Shown: positions 24,479 to 33,709, counted from the first letter of the stretch. The stretch: DNA of 64,000 nt from an uncultured Flavobacterium sp. (GCA_934636265.1 CAKUAD010000007.1:1-64000), one strand, 5' to 3'. Notes: generated by a model from the letters alone, not told the origin. A program made the numbers and translations.

Positions 24479-25150
24479 ATGTTACGAATAAACGCACAAC
24501 GCGCCAAAGTTGCTGTCATCTTCATTTGGGTGGTTTTGGCCATCCAGCTATTGTCGGGCATTTCGAGCTTTTTGCAGTATGAATTGCTGACGCGCATGGG
24601 CAGTGGCGAATTTGACTTTGATGAAATTTACGCCAACGACACGCGCGAACAGGCAATCGCCATCCTGCACCTAGCGCTTTATCTGTTGTCGACGGTATTC
24701 TTTATCCGGTGGTTCAGGCGTGCCTATTTTAACCTGCATCTCCTGAGACGGGATTTGCAATTTTCTGAAGGATGGGCTGCCGGTGCCTGGTTTGTTCCAA
24801 TCGTCAACCTCTTTAGGCCATACCAGATCATGACCGATCTTTATCGGGGTATGCAGGACGAACTCCAAAAAAGACAATTAACCGGCGCGGACCTTTCCCT
24901 TTCGTACGTCAAAACATGGTGGGCGGTTTGGATTGGGGCAATGGTTATCGGGCAGATCGTATTTCGTTACGCCCTCGTGGCCGAAAATCTGGACGAATTG
25001 ATACTGTCGACGATTTTTCAGCTTTCGATTTCCGTTTTCCAAATACCACTGACAATTGTAACAGCCCGCGTGATCCGTAACTATTCGGAGGCTGAAAATG
25101 TACTTTATGAATATTTGGTTTCTCCCCGTGAAACTCACCGCGAGGACTGA
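24479..25150 (+). CDS. DUF4328 family membrane protein
   Basis: A 223-residue membrane protein of the DUF4328 family. Seen: RWFRRAYFNLHLLRRDLQFS before the conserved core GWAAGAWFVPIVNLFRPYQI, which includes the W-x2-G-W-x3-P-x2-N-x3-P-Y pattern of the family, plus TWWAVWIGAMVIG. About five membrane helices are predicted. The open frame runs upstream to 24314, but ATG 24479 fits the usual length and start. Function unknown. Confidence 0.85.
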   Translation: MLRINAQRAKVAVIFIWVVLAIQLLSGISSFLQYELLTRMGSGEFDFDEIYANDTREQAIAILHLALYLLSTVFFIRWFRRAYFNLHLLRRDLQFSEGWAAGAWFVPIVNLFRPYQIMTDLYRGMQDELQKRQLTGADLSLSYVKTWWAVWIGAMVIGQIVFRYALVAENLDELILSTIFQLSISVFQIPLTIVTARVIRNYSEAENVLYEYLVSPRETHRED

Positions 25151-25176
25151 ATCCGGAAAATGCTTACCTTAGGGAG

Positions 25177-25578
25177 ATGGAAACCATCAATCTTTACATC
25201 GAGAAGCTCCTCCCCGATTATCAACCAATAGCTAAAAAACTAATGGATGCGCTTAATGAACATTTGCCCGGGGCCAAACGCAAAATCTGGCACGGACATC
25301 CGGTGTGGTTCGTCGACGGGAATCCGGTGGCGGGATTCAGCCAGCTTAAAGGTTGCCTCCGGTTGCTTTTTTGGAGCGGACAATCATTTGATGAAACCGG
25401 CCTGAAACCCGAGGGCAGTTTTAAAGCCGCCGAAGCGCGCTACACCCACATCGATCAGTTAAATGAAGGGGATTTGACACGTTGGATTGAAAAAGCGCAG
25501 AACATTCAGTGGGATTATAAAAACATTTTAAAGCGCAAAGGTGTCCTCGGACCTTTGACGGGAGTTTTGCAGTCGTGA
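25177..25578 (+). CDS. DUF1801 domain protein
   Basis: A 133-residue cytosolic protein of the DUF1801/YdhG-like family: INLYIEKLLPDYQPIAKKL, then AKRKIWHGHPVWFVDGNPVA (the conserved basic-W-x-G-x-P-V/W core), GCLRLLFWSGQSFDETG and a C-terminal ARYTHIDQLNEGDLTRWI. It opens a dense plus-strand cluster of six genes up to 28881. A TACCTTAG -7-like box ends only 4 bases before its ATG, so the mRNA may be nearly leaderless. Family function unproven. Confidence 0.85.
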   Translation: METINLYIEKLLPDYQPIAKKLMDALNEHLPGAKRKIWHGHPVWFVDGNPVAGFSQLKGCLRLLFWSGQSFDETGLKPEGSFKAAEARYTHIDQLNEGDLTRWIEKAQNIQWDYKNILKRKGVLGPLTGVLQS

Positions 25579-26108
25579 AAACCATTACCTCGCAACGGCT
25601 GACCATCCGCCGCCTGAAACTAAAGGACGCACAAAACCTGCATGCCTACCGATCAAATCCGGAAGTAGTCAAGTATCAAAGCTTTTCCTGCCTTAATCTT
25701 GCGGAGACGATTTCATTGATTGAAAAATTCCGATACGATGTGCCCGATCATTGGTGTCAACTCGGCATCGCCATACGGGAAACCGATCAACTCATTGGCG
25801 ATTGCGCGCTTAGGATTCTGGGAGATAAAGCCGAGGTTGGCATTACCATTTCACACCTTTTTCAGCAACGCGGATTTGCCAAAGAAGCGTTGTCAGGACT
25901 TATAACCTATCTGTTTGAGCATAATAAAGTTAAATTGATCCTGGGCATTGCCGATGAGCGAAACCACGCCTCGATCCGGATGCTGACAAGCTTGGGTTTT
26001 GTCCGGCAGCGACAACTTACGCAAAACGTACTTTTCAAGGATGAATGGGTTGACGAATTTCATTTTACGCTTCATCGCAAAATCTGGACAGCATCACCTC
26101 TGGTTTAA
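25575..26108 (+). CDS. GNAT family N-acetyltransferase
   Basis: A 177-residue RimJ/RimL-type acetyltransferase: TSQRLTIRRLKLKDAQNLHA at the start, the acetyl-CoA loop ISHLFQQRGFAKEALSGLI and the end ADERNHASIRMLTSLGFVRQ. It begins with GTG at 25575, overlapping the stop of the DUF1801 gene (GTGA). Substrate unknown; relatives modify amino groups of proteins, polyamines or antibiotics. Confidence 0.88.
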   Translation: MKTITSQRLTIRRLKLKDAQNLHAYRSNPEVVKYQSFSCLNLAETISLIEKFRYDVPDHWCQLGIAIRETDQLIGDCALRILGDKAEVGITISHLFQQRGFAKEALSGLITYLFEHNKVKLILGIADERNHASIRMLTSLGFVRQRQLTQNVLFKDEWVDEFHFTLHRKIWTASPLV

Positions 26109-26137
26109 AATTGGTCATAAAATAAAACTCAAGCATT

Positions 26138-26707
26138 GTGTACTACATTGAAAACGAAACATTTGCCCGCCTGAACTTTGAGCAATTACCGGAAAAGGTA
26201 ACCGAGTTTGAAGACTGCTTTTTTGAGGACTGCGACTTTCAGGGCGCGACACTGAATGGCTTGGTCTTTATACGATGTACCTTTAGCCGATCCAACTTTT
26301 CCCTGGCTGATTTTAGCGGATCACAACTCCAGGAAGTGCGGTTTAACGACTGCAAACTCTCGGGAGCGCGGTTTGAACATGCCAATCCGTTTAACCTGTC
26401 ATTTTCGTTTTACCGATGCAACCTGAGCCATTCTCTTTTTACCGGCCTTAAAATTCCCGGAACAGGATTTAATGAGTGCAACCTCGCTGAAGTTGATTTT
26501 ACCGAATGTAATTTATCCGGGGCCAGTTTTACCAACAGCGACCTGCGCGGTGCTGCCTATTTGCATACCAACCTCACCGCCGCCGATTTTACCCAGGCGC
26601 AAAACCTTGAAATCGATCCCGAAACAAACCGGCTGCAAAAAGCCAGGTTTAGCCTGCAAGGATTGCCCGGACTTCTCACCCGGCACGGGCTCCAAATTGA
26701 ACCATGA
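26138..26707 (+). CDS. Pentapeptide-repeat protein (Qnr-like)
   Basis: A 189-residue protein made of pentapeptide repeats [A/C/S]-[D/N/x]-[L/F]-x-x, for example FEDCDFQGATLNG, CTFSRSNFSLADFS, CNLSHSLFTG, CNLAEVDFTECNLSG and NSDLRGAAYLHTNLT, forming a quadrilateral beta-helix of about four coils on each side of a break near residue 85-90. Qnr proteins with this two-part build shield DNA gyrase from quinolones; length and ending (RLQKARFSLQGLPGLLTRHG) fit that broad group, but protection has not been shown for this branch. GTG start at 26138; the last codons overlap the next gene (ATGA). Confidence 0.8.
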   Translation: MYYIENETFARLNFEQLPEKVTEFEDCFFEDCDFQGATLNGLVFIRCTFSRSNFSLADFSGSQLQEVRFNDCKLSGARFEHANPFNLSFSFYRCNLSHSLFTGLKIPGTGFNECNLAEVDFTECNLSGASFTNSDLRGAAYLHTNLTAADFTQAQNLEIDPETNRLQKARFSLQGLPGLLTRHGLQIEP

Positions 26708-27606
26708 GTCTGTTTGCGCAAAAAATACTGCACACCGTTTTTTACGGCAACCTGTTTTACGGACTTTGCGTCGCCGCCAGCGCAGCCGAGACTTTTGCGC
26801 TTTTAAACCGCCCAATGATTCATCCGGAATTCTACGGCATACTGTTTTGCGCCACGGCTATCTTTTACAACTATCCCTACGCACGCATCGGCACAAGCCA
26901 TAATCCGCGGGGCGAGTGGATGATCCGCAACCGCAAATTCATCGGCCGAATGCAAATCGCGCTGCTTATCGTACTGCTCATTCTATTGATGAGCCAGGTC
27001 GAGCAATACCGCGAAGCCGTCAAAAATCTTGAAATTTGGCAGTGTGCAACAGCCGGTTTTTTCATCCTGCTGGGCACTTTGTATTACGGACTCAACATCG
27101 CGACCGCCAGGTACAACCTTCGCAGCATCGGGATTTTAAAACCCTTGGTCATTGGAACTGTCTGGGCCGGTGTTACCGTAATTTATCCAGTTTTGTATGA
27201 CGCGGCCATACATCAAACCTCGGCCGACTTTTCACTGACCGCCAAAATCCTGTTTGTTAAAACGACGGTTTTCATAGCCTTGCTGGCCATCATGTTCGAC
27301 ATCAAGGATTACCCGGACGACAGCCGCAACCGCCTAAAAACCATTGTCGTGCGTTGGGGATTGCGGCGCACGCTTTTCCGGGTGATCATTCCATCGGCGG
27401 TGGTACTTTTGGTGGGGCTTACGCTGATGGCCTTGTACCGCGATCTCAATCCTATGCGGTTTGCGCTTTTGGCGTTTCCCATTTTGATGCTGATACCCAC
27501 CGGATATTCGCTCACGCGCAGGCGGACACTGCTCTTTTATCTCGTAGCCATTGACGGACTCATCCTCGTAAAGGCAGTTTTTGGGATTCTGGCTTCAGGA
27601 TTTTGA
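26704..27606 (+). CDS. UbiA-like membrane protein, degenerate prenyltransferase
   Basis: A 300-residue protein with about eight membrane helices. A cytosolic loop carries FDIKDYPDDSRNRLKTI, which is the second Asp-rich motif (D-x3-D) of UbiA prenyltransferases. The first motif, N-x3-D-x3-D, should lie between helices 2 and 3; there the sequence reads FYNYPYARIGTSHNPRG with no acidic pair. UbiA enzymes need both motifs to bind the Mg-pyrophosphate, so either the enzyme works in another way or it is not an active transferase. It overlaps the pentapeptide-repeat gene by 4 bases. Confidence 0.65.
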   Translation: MSLFAQKILHTVFYGNLFYGLCVAASAAETFALLNRPMIHPEFYGILFCATAIFYNYPYARIGTSHNPRGEWMIRNRKFIGRMQIALLIVLLILLMSQVEQYREAVKNLEIWQCATAGFFILLGTLYYGLNIATARYNLRSIGILKPLVIGTVWAGVTVIYPVLYDAAIHQTSADFSLTAKILFVKTTVFIALLAIMFDIKDYPDDSRNRLKTIVVRWGLRRTLFRVIIPSAVVLLVGLTLMALYRDLNPMRFALLAFPILMLIPTGYSLTRRRTLLFYLVAIDGLILVKAVFGILASGF

Positions 27607-27619
27607 GTAACTTGCACCC

Positions 27620-28006
27620 GTGAAAACAACATCCTCCCGTCGGCTTTGGCTCAACATCGCTTTGCTTGTCACCTCAGGCCTTGGTTACCTAGAGTGGGCT
27701 AATCAGCGCACCATTTTATACGCGGTCGAATGGGATTTACTGGTCGGTGTGGCTCAAAAAGGATCGGCGTTTGTGCATCCGGCAGTCGCACTCCCGTTTC
27801 TAGGTCAACTGCTGCTGATATTTGCCGTACTCACCAATCCGGAAAAACTCTGGCGGACCTATCTGGCCTGTGTGGGCATCGGCATGTTACACCTGGTCAT
27901 TCTTTACATCGGAATCCTCAACGCCAATTTTTTAATGATTGCATCGGTTGTGCCGTTTTTGGCTTTGTCGGTGCTGGCAGTTGTAGGTAAAAAACACTTC
28001 AGATAA
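27620..28006 (+). CDS. Small four-helix membrane protein
   Basis: A 128-residue protein starting at GTG 27620, with four membrane helices (about 10-27, 52-68, 78-98, 102-120). No family recognised. Its stop TAA and the start of the CDF gene share a base (TAATG), so they are coupled. Confidence 0.6.
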   Translation: MKTTSSRRLWLNIALLVTSGLGYLEWANQRTILYAVEWDLLVGVAQKGSAFVHPAVALPFLGQLLLIFAVLTNPEKLWRTYLACVGIGMLHLVILYIGILNANFLMIASVVPFLALSVLAVVGKKHFR

Positions 28007-28881
28007 TGGACGCCGGAAATACAGCCGTCCGCACGGTATACTCAAGCATAGCCGCCAACGCATTTTTGGCCATCACGAAATTCCTGGCCGGCGTTTTTGG
28101 AAATTCGTACGCGCTTATTGCCGACGCCATCGAATCAGCCACCGATGTCTGCTCGTCGATACTGGTTTTGCTCGGGTTAAAATATGCACAGCGTCCGGCC
28201 GATGATAACCACCCTTACGGCCATGGAAAAATTGAACCCCTTATCACCTTTCTTGCCGTAGGATTCCTGATCGTATCGGCAGTCTTTATCGCTCATGAAA
28301 GTGTCGTCAACATCCAAACGCCACACGCACCGCCGCAATCCTGGACGCTTATCGTTCTGGGACTAATCATCCTCTGGAAAGAGATTTCCTATCAGTGGAT
28401 CAAAAAACGCGCCCGCCAAACGGGAAGTTCGTCGCTATTGGCCGAGGCTTGGCACCAGCGCAGTGACGCCATCACATCGGTGGCGGCCTTTATCGGGATT
28501 ACGGTTGCGCTCTTGGCCGGTCCCGGATTCGAATCAGCCGACGATTGGGCCGCACTCCTGGCATCGGGCTTTATCCTATACAATTGCTACCTGATTTTCA
28601 GGCCGGCGCTGGGCGAAATCATGGATGAAAATCTCCACGACGAGCTCATTGACCAAATCCGTCTGCTGGCCAAAGACGTCCCGGGCATTATCGATACCGA
28701 GAAATGCTATATCCGCAAAACCGGCACCGTCTACCACGTGGATCTTCACGCCACGGTAAACGGCAATCTCAGCGTCCGCGAAGGACATGATCTGGCACAC
28801 GACCTGGTTAACGCGCTTAAAAAAGGACTGCCGCAACTGGGTCATGTACTGGTACACATCGAACCACACGATCTGGCCTAA
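28006..28881 (+). CDS. Cation diffusion facilitator (CDF) metal exporter
   Basis: A 291-residue exporter with six membrane helices and the C-terminal ferredoxin-like domain. The transport site can be seen: helix 2 reads IADAIESATDVCSS (Glu43, Asp47) and helix 5 EAWHQRSDAITS (His150-x3-Asp154). A short His/acid loop NHPYGHGKIEP follows helix 2, and the C-terminal domain ends with GHVLVHIEPHD. CDFs exchange Zn2+, Fe2+ or Mn2+ for protons; Glu in place of the His/Asp of classic zinc CDFs in helix 2 points to Fe/Mn or broad use, but this is not decisive. Last gene of the cluster. Confidence 0.92.
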   Translation: MDAGNTAVRTVYSSIAANAFLAITKFLAGVFGNSYALIADAIESATDVCSSILVLLGLKYAQRPADDNHPYGHGKIEPLITFLAVGFLIVSAVFIAHESVVNIQTPHAPPQSWTLIVLGLIILWKEISYQWIKKRARQTGSSSLLAEAWHQRSDAITSVAAFIGITVALLAGPGFESADDWAALLASGFILYNCYLIFRPALGEIMDENLHDELIDQIRLLAKDVPGIIDTEKCYIRKTGTVYHVDLHATVNGNLSVREGHDLAHDLVNALKKGLPQLGHVLVHIEPHDLA

Positions 28882-28972
28882 AAAAATCTGCCGAAACCAC
28901 CGCACGGATAAACTGATTTATTAAATTTACCTTGATTATGGCCAATCTCTTGACAGTTTAATTCCCTACGCG

Positions 28973-29539
28973 ATGCCACAATTTACAACCGACCGGTTCT
29001 TACTGCGGCCCATTTGCCAGGAAGATCTTCGTTTTGTATTCCAGGGATTGGGGCATGAAGACATCACCCGGCATTACCCTCACGACTACCGAAAGTTGGA
29101 AGACGCACAGGAAAAAATGGATTGGTACCTCCAGCTTGTCAAGGAAGACACCGGCCGTTGGTTTGCCGTCATGTCACTCGACAATGAGGTTTTTTACGGA
29201 GCGGCCGGATTCAGTGAATGGGATAAGTTAAATAACAAGGCCCGCATTGAATTCTGGTTAATCCGGGAATACTGGCGCAGGGGCGTGATGCGCGAGGTGG
29301 TTCCGGTGCTCTGCAACTGGGGTTTCAGGGTGATGGGACTCTTTAGGATTGAGGCCTATGTAGAATCAAAAAACAAGCGTTGCCTCAAGGTTTTACAAAA
29401 GACCAAATTTACGCATGAAGGTGTGCTTCGGGCATTCAAGATGCGTTATAAACATTACATCCACATCCACATTTACTCCATTTTGTTTACCGACGACGTT
29501 ATCCCCTTCGACCCATTTAAGCCCGCACCTTTTGACTGA
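28973..29539 (+). CDS. GNAT family N-acetyltransferase
   Basis: A 188-residue RimJ/RimL-type acetyltransferase, close in form to the one at 5545: TTDRFLLRPICQEDLRFVFQ, then GHEDITRHYPHDYRKLEDAQ, the CoA loop FWLIREYWRRGVMREVVPVL and the end EAYVESKNKRCLKVLQKTKF. The C-terminus is longer by about 15 residues. Substrate unknown. It precedes the serine dehydratase gene by 45 bases. Confidence 0.88.
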   Translation: MPQFTTDRFLLRPICQEDLRFVFQGLGHEDITRHYPHDYRKLEDAQEKMDWYLQLVKEDTGRWFAVMSLDNEVFYGAAGFSEWDKLNNKARIEFWLIREYWRRGVMREVVPVLCNWGFRVMGLFRIEAYVESKNKRCLKVLQKTKFTHEGVLRAFKMRYKHYIHIHIYSILFTDDVIPFDPFKPAPFD

Positions 29540-29560
29540 CGACGGTAAGGGCGTTTGGCT

Positions 29561-29568
29561 TATCTTTG
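29561..29568 (+). promoter_or_regulatory. -7 element TATCTTTG of sdaA
   Basis: TATCTTTG matches TAnnTTTG exactly, 16 bases before the ATG at 29585. A -33 TTTG at 29531 is at a spacing of 26, longer than usual, so the upstream box is uncertain. Confidence 0.45.
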
Positions 29569-29584
29569 CATAAAACGTATTTGT

Positions 29585-31006
29585 ATGCAGGAGTCAATTT
29601 CAGTTTTCGACATGCTCAAAATTGGCGTCGGCCCATCAAGTTCGCACACGCTGGGGCCGTGGCGCGCCGCCGAGAGATTCCTTGCCGAATTGCGTGAAAA
29701 GAAACTTTTTGACCAGGTTTCGCAGGTTCGGGTCGATCTTTACGGATCACTCTCCCTCACCGGAAAGGGTCACGCGACAGATCTGGCCGTCATTCTTGGA
29801 CTGTCGGGACAGGATCCTGAATACATCCCGATAGGTGACATTCAGGGCATTGTCGAACGGGTAGACGCCAACTTAAAAATCCATTTGGGCAACGAGCGCG
29901 AAATCCCATTTACGCGCCAGGACATCGTTTTTCACCGCAATTTCCTGCCTTTTCACGCCAACGGACTCACCTTTACGGCGTTTTACCCATCCGGCGAATA
30001 CGTCTCGACGTTCTATTCCATCGGTGGCGGATTTGTTGTCAAGGAAGAACGCCAAACGGCACGCAAAAAAAAGGAAGTCAAATCAACCTTTCCATATCCT
30101 GTTGACACCGCCGATGAACTCCTGGCCTACACCCAACGCGAAGGCCTGAGCATCTCGCAACTGGTAACCCGCAACGAACTTTCCATCCGCAGTCAGGAAA
30201 CCATCGACGCCGAACTCATGCGCATCTGGAACACCATGCTCGAATGCATGTACATTGGCTGCCATACCGAGGGCGTCCTTCCCGGCGGATTAAACGTACG
30301 CCGACGCGCTTACGATTTGCACAAAACCCTTATCGGCGACGTCCAATACAACTCGCCGCAACAATGGCTGGAAGCCATTCGGAAAACCGAGGTCAAATTC
30401 CGCCAAATCCTTAAGTGGGTCAGCTGTTTCGCACTGGCCGTCAACGAGGTAAACGCCGCACTGGGCCGCGTCGTGACCGCGCCGACAAACGGAAGCGCAG
30501 GCGTCATCCCCGCCGTACTCATGTACTACAACGTCATTGAAAACCATCAGGCGGGCGAAAAGGAAATCCGCCAATTCCTCATGGTAGCGGGCGAAATTGG
30601 CAGCCTGTTCAAGAAAGGTTCTACCATTTCGGCAGCCATGGGCGGATGTCAGGCCGAGATTGGCGTCTCATCGGCCATGGCGGCAGCCGCCTTGTGCGAG
30701 GTCATGGGCGGACAGCCCGAGCAAGTGCTGATGGCCGCCGAGATTGCCATGGAACACCACCTGGGCATGACCTGCGATCCCATCGGCGGGCTCGTCCAGA
30801 TTCCGTGTATTGAGCGCAACACCATGGGTGCTATCAAGGCCATCAACGCCGCCGAACTCGCGCTGGCCACCGATCCCAAAAACGCAAAAGTCCCGCTCGA
30901 CAAAGTCATCAATACCATGTGGCAAACCGCGCAGGACATGAACAACAAATACAAGGAAACCTCCGAGGGCGGCCTTGCCGTCGCGGTCAACGTGGCCGAT
31001 TGTTAG
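29585..31006 (+). CDS. sdaA: L-serine ammonia-lyase (iron-sulfur type)
   Basis: A 473-residue single-chain L-serine dehydratase that splits L-serine to pyruvate and ammonia with a [4Fe-4S] cluster. Seen: [20 protein letters not shown] (beta domain, substrate-site S-S-S-H-T), [18 protein letters not shown] at the start of the alpha domain, [17 protein letters not shown], and the conserved Cys-containing [19 protein letters not shown]; these Cys residues plus one more hold the cluster. Full length as in E. coli SdaA (454). ATG 29585 is used; the frame is open to 29555 but would include the promoter box. Confidence 0.95.
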   Translation: MQESISVFDMLKIGVGPSSSHTLGPWRAAERFLAELREKKLFDQVSQVRVDLYGSLSLTGKGHATDLAVILGLSGQDPEYIPIGDIQGIVERVDANLKIHLGNEREIPFTRQDIVFHRNFLPFHANGLTFTAFYPSGEYVSTFYSIGGGFVVKEERQTARKKKEVKSTFPYPVDTADELLAYTQREGLSISQLVTRNELSIRSQETIDAELMRIWNTMLECMYIGCHTEGVLPGGLNVRRRAYDLHKTLIGDVQYNSPQQWLEAIRKTEVKFRQILKWVSCFALAVNEVNAALGRVVTAPTNGSAGVIPAVLMYYNVIENHQAGEKEIRQFLMVAGEIGSLFKKGSTISAAMGGCQAEIGVSSAMAAAALCEVMGGQPEQVLMAAEIAMEHHLGMTCDPIGGLVQIPCIERNTMGAIKAINAAELALATDPKNAKVPLDKVINTMWQTAQDMNNKYKETSEGGLAVAVNVADC

Positions 31007-31175
31007 GGCGTGCCGGCCTCAGTTTTCGCGCCTGCCATCAACATTAAAAAGGCCGTCGTGCTGTACGCGCTCGCTTTTGGAAACGGCTTGTTGTTGCACG
31101 ATTGATGTTGGTCGGGTTTCCAAAGAGCTCAAACAACGCTTCCATCACTCACGCGAATCCACTTAAATTAATCAC

Positions 31176-31202
31176 AAAAAAAAAAGAGGCCCAAGCCTCT
31201 TT
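31176..31202 (-). terminator. Rho-independent terminator of the minus-strand lipoprotein gene
   Basis: Read on the minus strand, AAAGAGGC - TTGG - GCCTCTTT is a perfect 8-bp stem followed by a long T run (A run 31176-31185 on the plus strand). It may also end sdaA transcripts coming from the left, but its T run favours the minus strand. Between sdaA and this hairpin (31007-31175) I see no gene. Confidence 0.85.
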
Positions 31203-31218
31203 CATGTTTTTGGTTTTT

Positions 31219-32334
31219 CTAACTCTGTGGGCAACCCAGTCCCAGTCCGGAAAGTTCAAAGACAAAGTACGCCATCATCTGATCAATGGCAGCACTGGCC
31301 GAATAGTTTCCGTGGGTGTGGAATGACGAATAGAAAACGCCGCCGCAGCCGTAACCAAAGGTATATGCAAGCGGTTTGTCATAGACATTTCCGCCACTGT
31401 AATACACTTCAGGCGCGATTACCCAGCCGTCAACCAGGTCGTCGTTAAAACTGTCTACCATCTGCCATCCGCCCAAAAATCCATCAACCGTTACGGTAGG
31501 CGTCACGCTGATCCCCTGAGCTTCCAGCCAGTTTTCCAGATCGGTGCTGCCCAAAGTAGCCACTACCGACCCCCCATTTCCGCCGTGGTGTGCGGCAAAA
31601 TTGAGGTAGCCTTCCGGAAACATGGATTGGATATACTTATACATCCAGTCGGTAGCGTAAATAATTCCGCCGTTCTCAACAAAGGTCTTCAGGTTATTCA
31701 TGGCCTCGGCATCCTGTGCCAGTGTTTGTTGGCTGTTGCAGTTAAAAAACAAAATGTCATACTCGGCCAGCATTTCAGGCGAATGCAACAACTCGGCAAT
31801 GCTGAATGCAACGTTGGGTTCCAGGTTCAAATTGCGCGCCGCTACTTGATGTCCGCGGTCATCGGCCATACCCCGCGCCGAACTTCCGTCAATGATGTCA
31901 AATGCCGGAGCACCCGTATCATCTACAACGCCGATCCCAAAAAGGATCTCTTCAATCTGATCATAAGTGCCCAGCATCACGCCTATTTTGGGAAAGGTGT
32001 CAAAATTGCGCTGCGCCACATCAAGCGTATAATCCTGTTGCAGGTCGACGGCCAGTGTCCGCGTAAATTTTCCTTTTGAAAGGACAACGGTGTACTGACC
32101 CTCAGGCAAATCCTCGACGGTAAAATTCCCGAGTGCATCGGTGGTTTTCTGGGCAATGAGTTCCTGCCCTTCAAAAACTTTTACAACGGCTCTCGAAATG
32201 GGAAAATCGTTGTTAGGCGACATGACCTGACCCGAAATTTTCAGGTCGCCGCCGCCGGAATTTTGGTCGTCGTCACTGCAGGAATACAGTGTAAAGCCAA
32301 CGACCAACACAAGTAATGCGGTAATTTTTTTCAT
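31219..32334 (-). CDS. Lipoprotein with carboxypeptidase-like and GATase-like domains
   Basis: A 371-residue lipoprotein: MKKITALLVLVVGFTLYSC with Cys19 as lipobox and an acidic SDDDQ after it. Residues about 32-110 form a carboxypeptidase regulatory (beta-sandwich) domain: ISGQVMSPNNDFPISRAVVK ... TTDALGNFTVEDLPEGQYTV. The rest (PKIGVMLGTYDQIEEILF ... DILFFNCNSQQTL ... NLKTFVENGGIIYATDWMY ... YSSFHTHGN) has the alternating strands and FFNC-x-N / H-x-H spots of a ThuA/GATase1-like fold, with a Cys where the glutaminase nucleophile often sits. Probably surface-exposed. Activity unknown. Confidence 0.7.
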   Translation of the reverse strand: MKKITALLVLVVGFTLYSCSDDDQNSGGGDLKISGQVMSPNNDFPISRAVVKVFEGQELIAQKTTDALGNFTVEDLPEGQYTVVLSKGKFTRTLAVDLQQDYTLDVAQRNFDTFPKIGVMLGTYDQIEEILFGIGVVDDTGAPAFDIIDGSSARGMADDRGHQVAARNLNLEPNVAFSIAELLHSPEMLAEYDILFFNCNSQQTLAQDAEAMNNLKTFVENGGIIYATDWMYKYIQSMFPEGYLNFAAHHGGNGGSVVATLGSTDLENWLEAQGISVTPTVTVDGFLGGWQMVDSFNDDLVDGWVIAPEVYYSGGNVYDKPLAYTFGYGCGGVFYSSFHTHGNYSASAAIDQMMAYFVFELSGLGLGCPQS

Positions 32335-32403
32335 AGTTTTGGTTTGATTATCAGATAAATGTAATCATTTATTACAACCCTCCAAAACCAAAAACCATTT
32401 TTT

Positions 32404-32835
32404 CTATTTTTTGCGTGTGTCGGCCAAACTTAAGATTTTCCATCCTTCAGCAAACTTGTACAACACAAAACAATTGACGCCGCGATGGCTTAGTTTTCCG
32501 TCGACGTAAAATTCATAGTCGGTCCAGACGTTGGCCAATTCGCCCGAGGAATCAATCGACCAGGACGTCAGTTTTTCCTCAAACCGCAATCCGGCCGGAA
32601 TCGACGCCACACCCTTTAAAAAATCAGCAATGGTTTCGGCCTTTGCCATATTTCCGGTTGGCCGGACCACCACGGTGTGCAAGGACGCGCCGGGCTCAAA
32701 CATCCGGGAAAGTGCCGTGGTATCGCGGGCGTGAAAAGCCTCAAAAAAAACTTCGACCGCGCGGCGTTCATCAGTCTGGGCGCGCAGGGCGGGAAATATC
32801 AGCAATGCGGCAAGGATAATTAATCGTATTGTCAT
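32404..32835 (-). CDS. Secreted SnoaL/NTF2-like protein
   Basis: A 143-residue protein with a signal peptide (MTIRLIILAALLIFPALRAQ) and an NTF2-like cone fold domain: AVEVFFEAFHARDTTALSRM, then FEEKLTSWSIDSSGELANVW and GVNCFVLYKFAEGWKILSLA. Proteins of this group are often labelled nuclear transport factor 2 family. A ligand or enzyme role cannot be deduced. Confidence 0.8.
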   Translation of the reverse strand: MTIRLIILAALLIFPALRAQTDERRAVEVFFEAFHARDTTALSRMFEPGASLHTVVVRPTGNMAKAETIADFLKGVASIPAGLRFEEKLTSWSIDSSGELANVWTDYEFYVDGKLSHRGVNCFVLYKFAEGWKILSLADTRKK

Positions 32836-32839
32836 AAAT

Positions 32840-32872
32840 TTTGGATTGGCTATGGCTTAATTAGTACTTTTA
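32840..32872 (+). promoter_or_regulatory. Possible promoter of panB (TTTG-N21-TACTTTTA)
   Basis: TTTG 32840-32843 and TACTTTTA 32865-32872 lie 21 bases apart, 18 bases before the panB start. The -7 box has one mismatch. Confidence 0.35.
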
Positions 32873-32890
32873 CTTTCTCAAATGTAACAT

Positions 32891-33709
32891 ATGTCTGTCG
32901 CAAAAAAAGATTACAAGCGCATCACCACCCGGTCGCTTATAGAAATGAAAGCCAACGGCGAAAAAATCTCCATGCTCACCGCCTATGATTTTACCATGGC
33001 CGGAATTGTCGATACTGCCGGTGTAGATGTGATTCTTGTAGGCGATTCGGCTTCAAATGTCATGGCCGGCCATGAAACCACGCTGCCCATCACGCTCGAT
33101 CAGATGATTTACCATGCTTCATCGGTGGTGCGGGGCGTCAACCGTGCGCTGGTTGTTGTGGATTTGCCGTTTGGCAGCTATCAATCTGACCCAAAAGAGG
33201 CGCTGCGTTCGGCCATTCGGATTATGAAAGAAAGCGGAGCCCACGCCGTTAAAATGGAGGGCGGGGCTGAGATCAAAGATTCAATCAAAAAAATCCTCCA
33301 CGCCGGAATCCCGGTTATGGGACACCTGGGACTTACACCGCAATCCATATACAAGTTTGGTACTTACACGGTTCGCGCCAAAGAAGAAGCCGAGGCCGCC
33401 AAACTCATGGAAGATGCGAAAATGCTGGAACGCCTGGGGTGTTTTTGCGTCGTACTCGAAAAAATCCCGGCCACATTGGCGCGTCAGGTGGCCCAAAGCC
33501 TTTCCATTCCCGTTATAGGGATAGGCGCCGGCAATGGCGTCGACGGACAGGTGCTGGTCATTCACGACATGCTGGGAATGAATAACGAATTCAGTCCGCG
33601 TTTCCTGCGCCGTTACATGAACCTATATGAAGGGATGACCAAGGCCATCGGTCAATACGTTGCCGATGTCAAGGCGGTTGATTTTCCCAATGACAAGGAG
33701 CAATACTAA
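32891..33709 (+). CDS. panB: 3-methyl-2-oxobutanoate hydroxymethyltransferase (ketopantoate hydroxymethyltransferase)
   Basis: A 272-residue enzyme of pantothenate (vitamin B5/CoA) synthesis that adds a hydroxymethyl group from 5,10-methylene-THF to alpha-ketoisovalerate. Seen: [40 protein letters not shown] with the metal-binding Asp, [20 protein letters not shown] with the catalytic-site region Lys/Glu, [10 protein letters not shown] and [20 protein letters not shown]. Normal length. The RluA-type gene follows after 15 bases and is likely cotranscribed. Confidence 0.96.
   Translation: MSVAKKDYKRITTRSLIEMKANGEKISMLTAYDFTMAGIVDTAGVDVILVGDSASNVMAGHETTLPITLDQMIYHASSVVRGVNRALVVVDLPFGSYQSDPKEALRSAIRIMKESGAHAVKMEGGAEIKDSIKKILHAGIPVMGHLGLTPQSIYKFGTYTVRAKEEAEAAKLMEDAKMLERLGCFCVVLEKIPATLARQVAQSLSIPVIGIGAGNGVDGQVLVIHDMLGMNNEFSPRFLRRYMNLYEGMTKAIGQYVADVKAVDFPNDKEQY

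Noticed and set aside
27580..27614. Promoter TTTG ... TAACTTG before the 27620 gene
   Set aside because: Spacing of 24 is too long and the -7 box has mismatches; the gene is also likely cotranscribed with the one before it.
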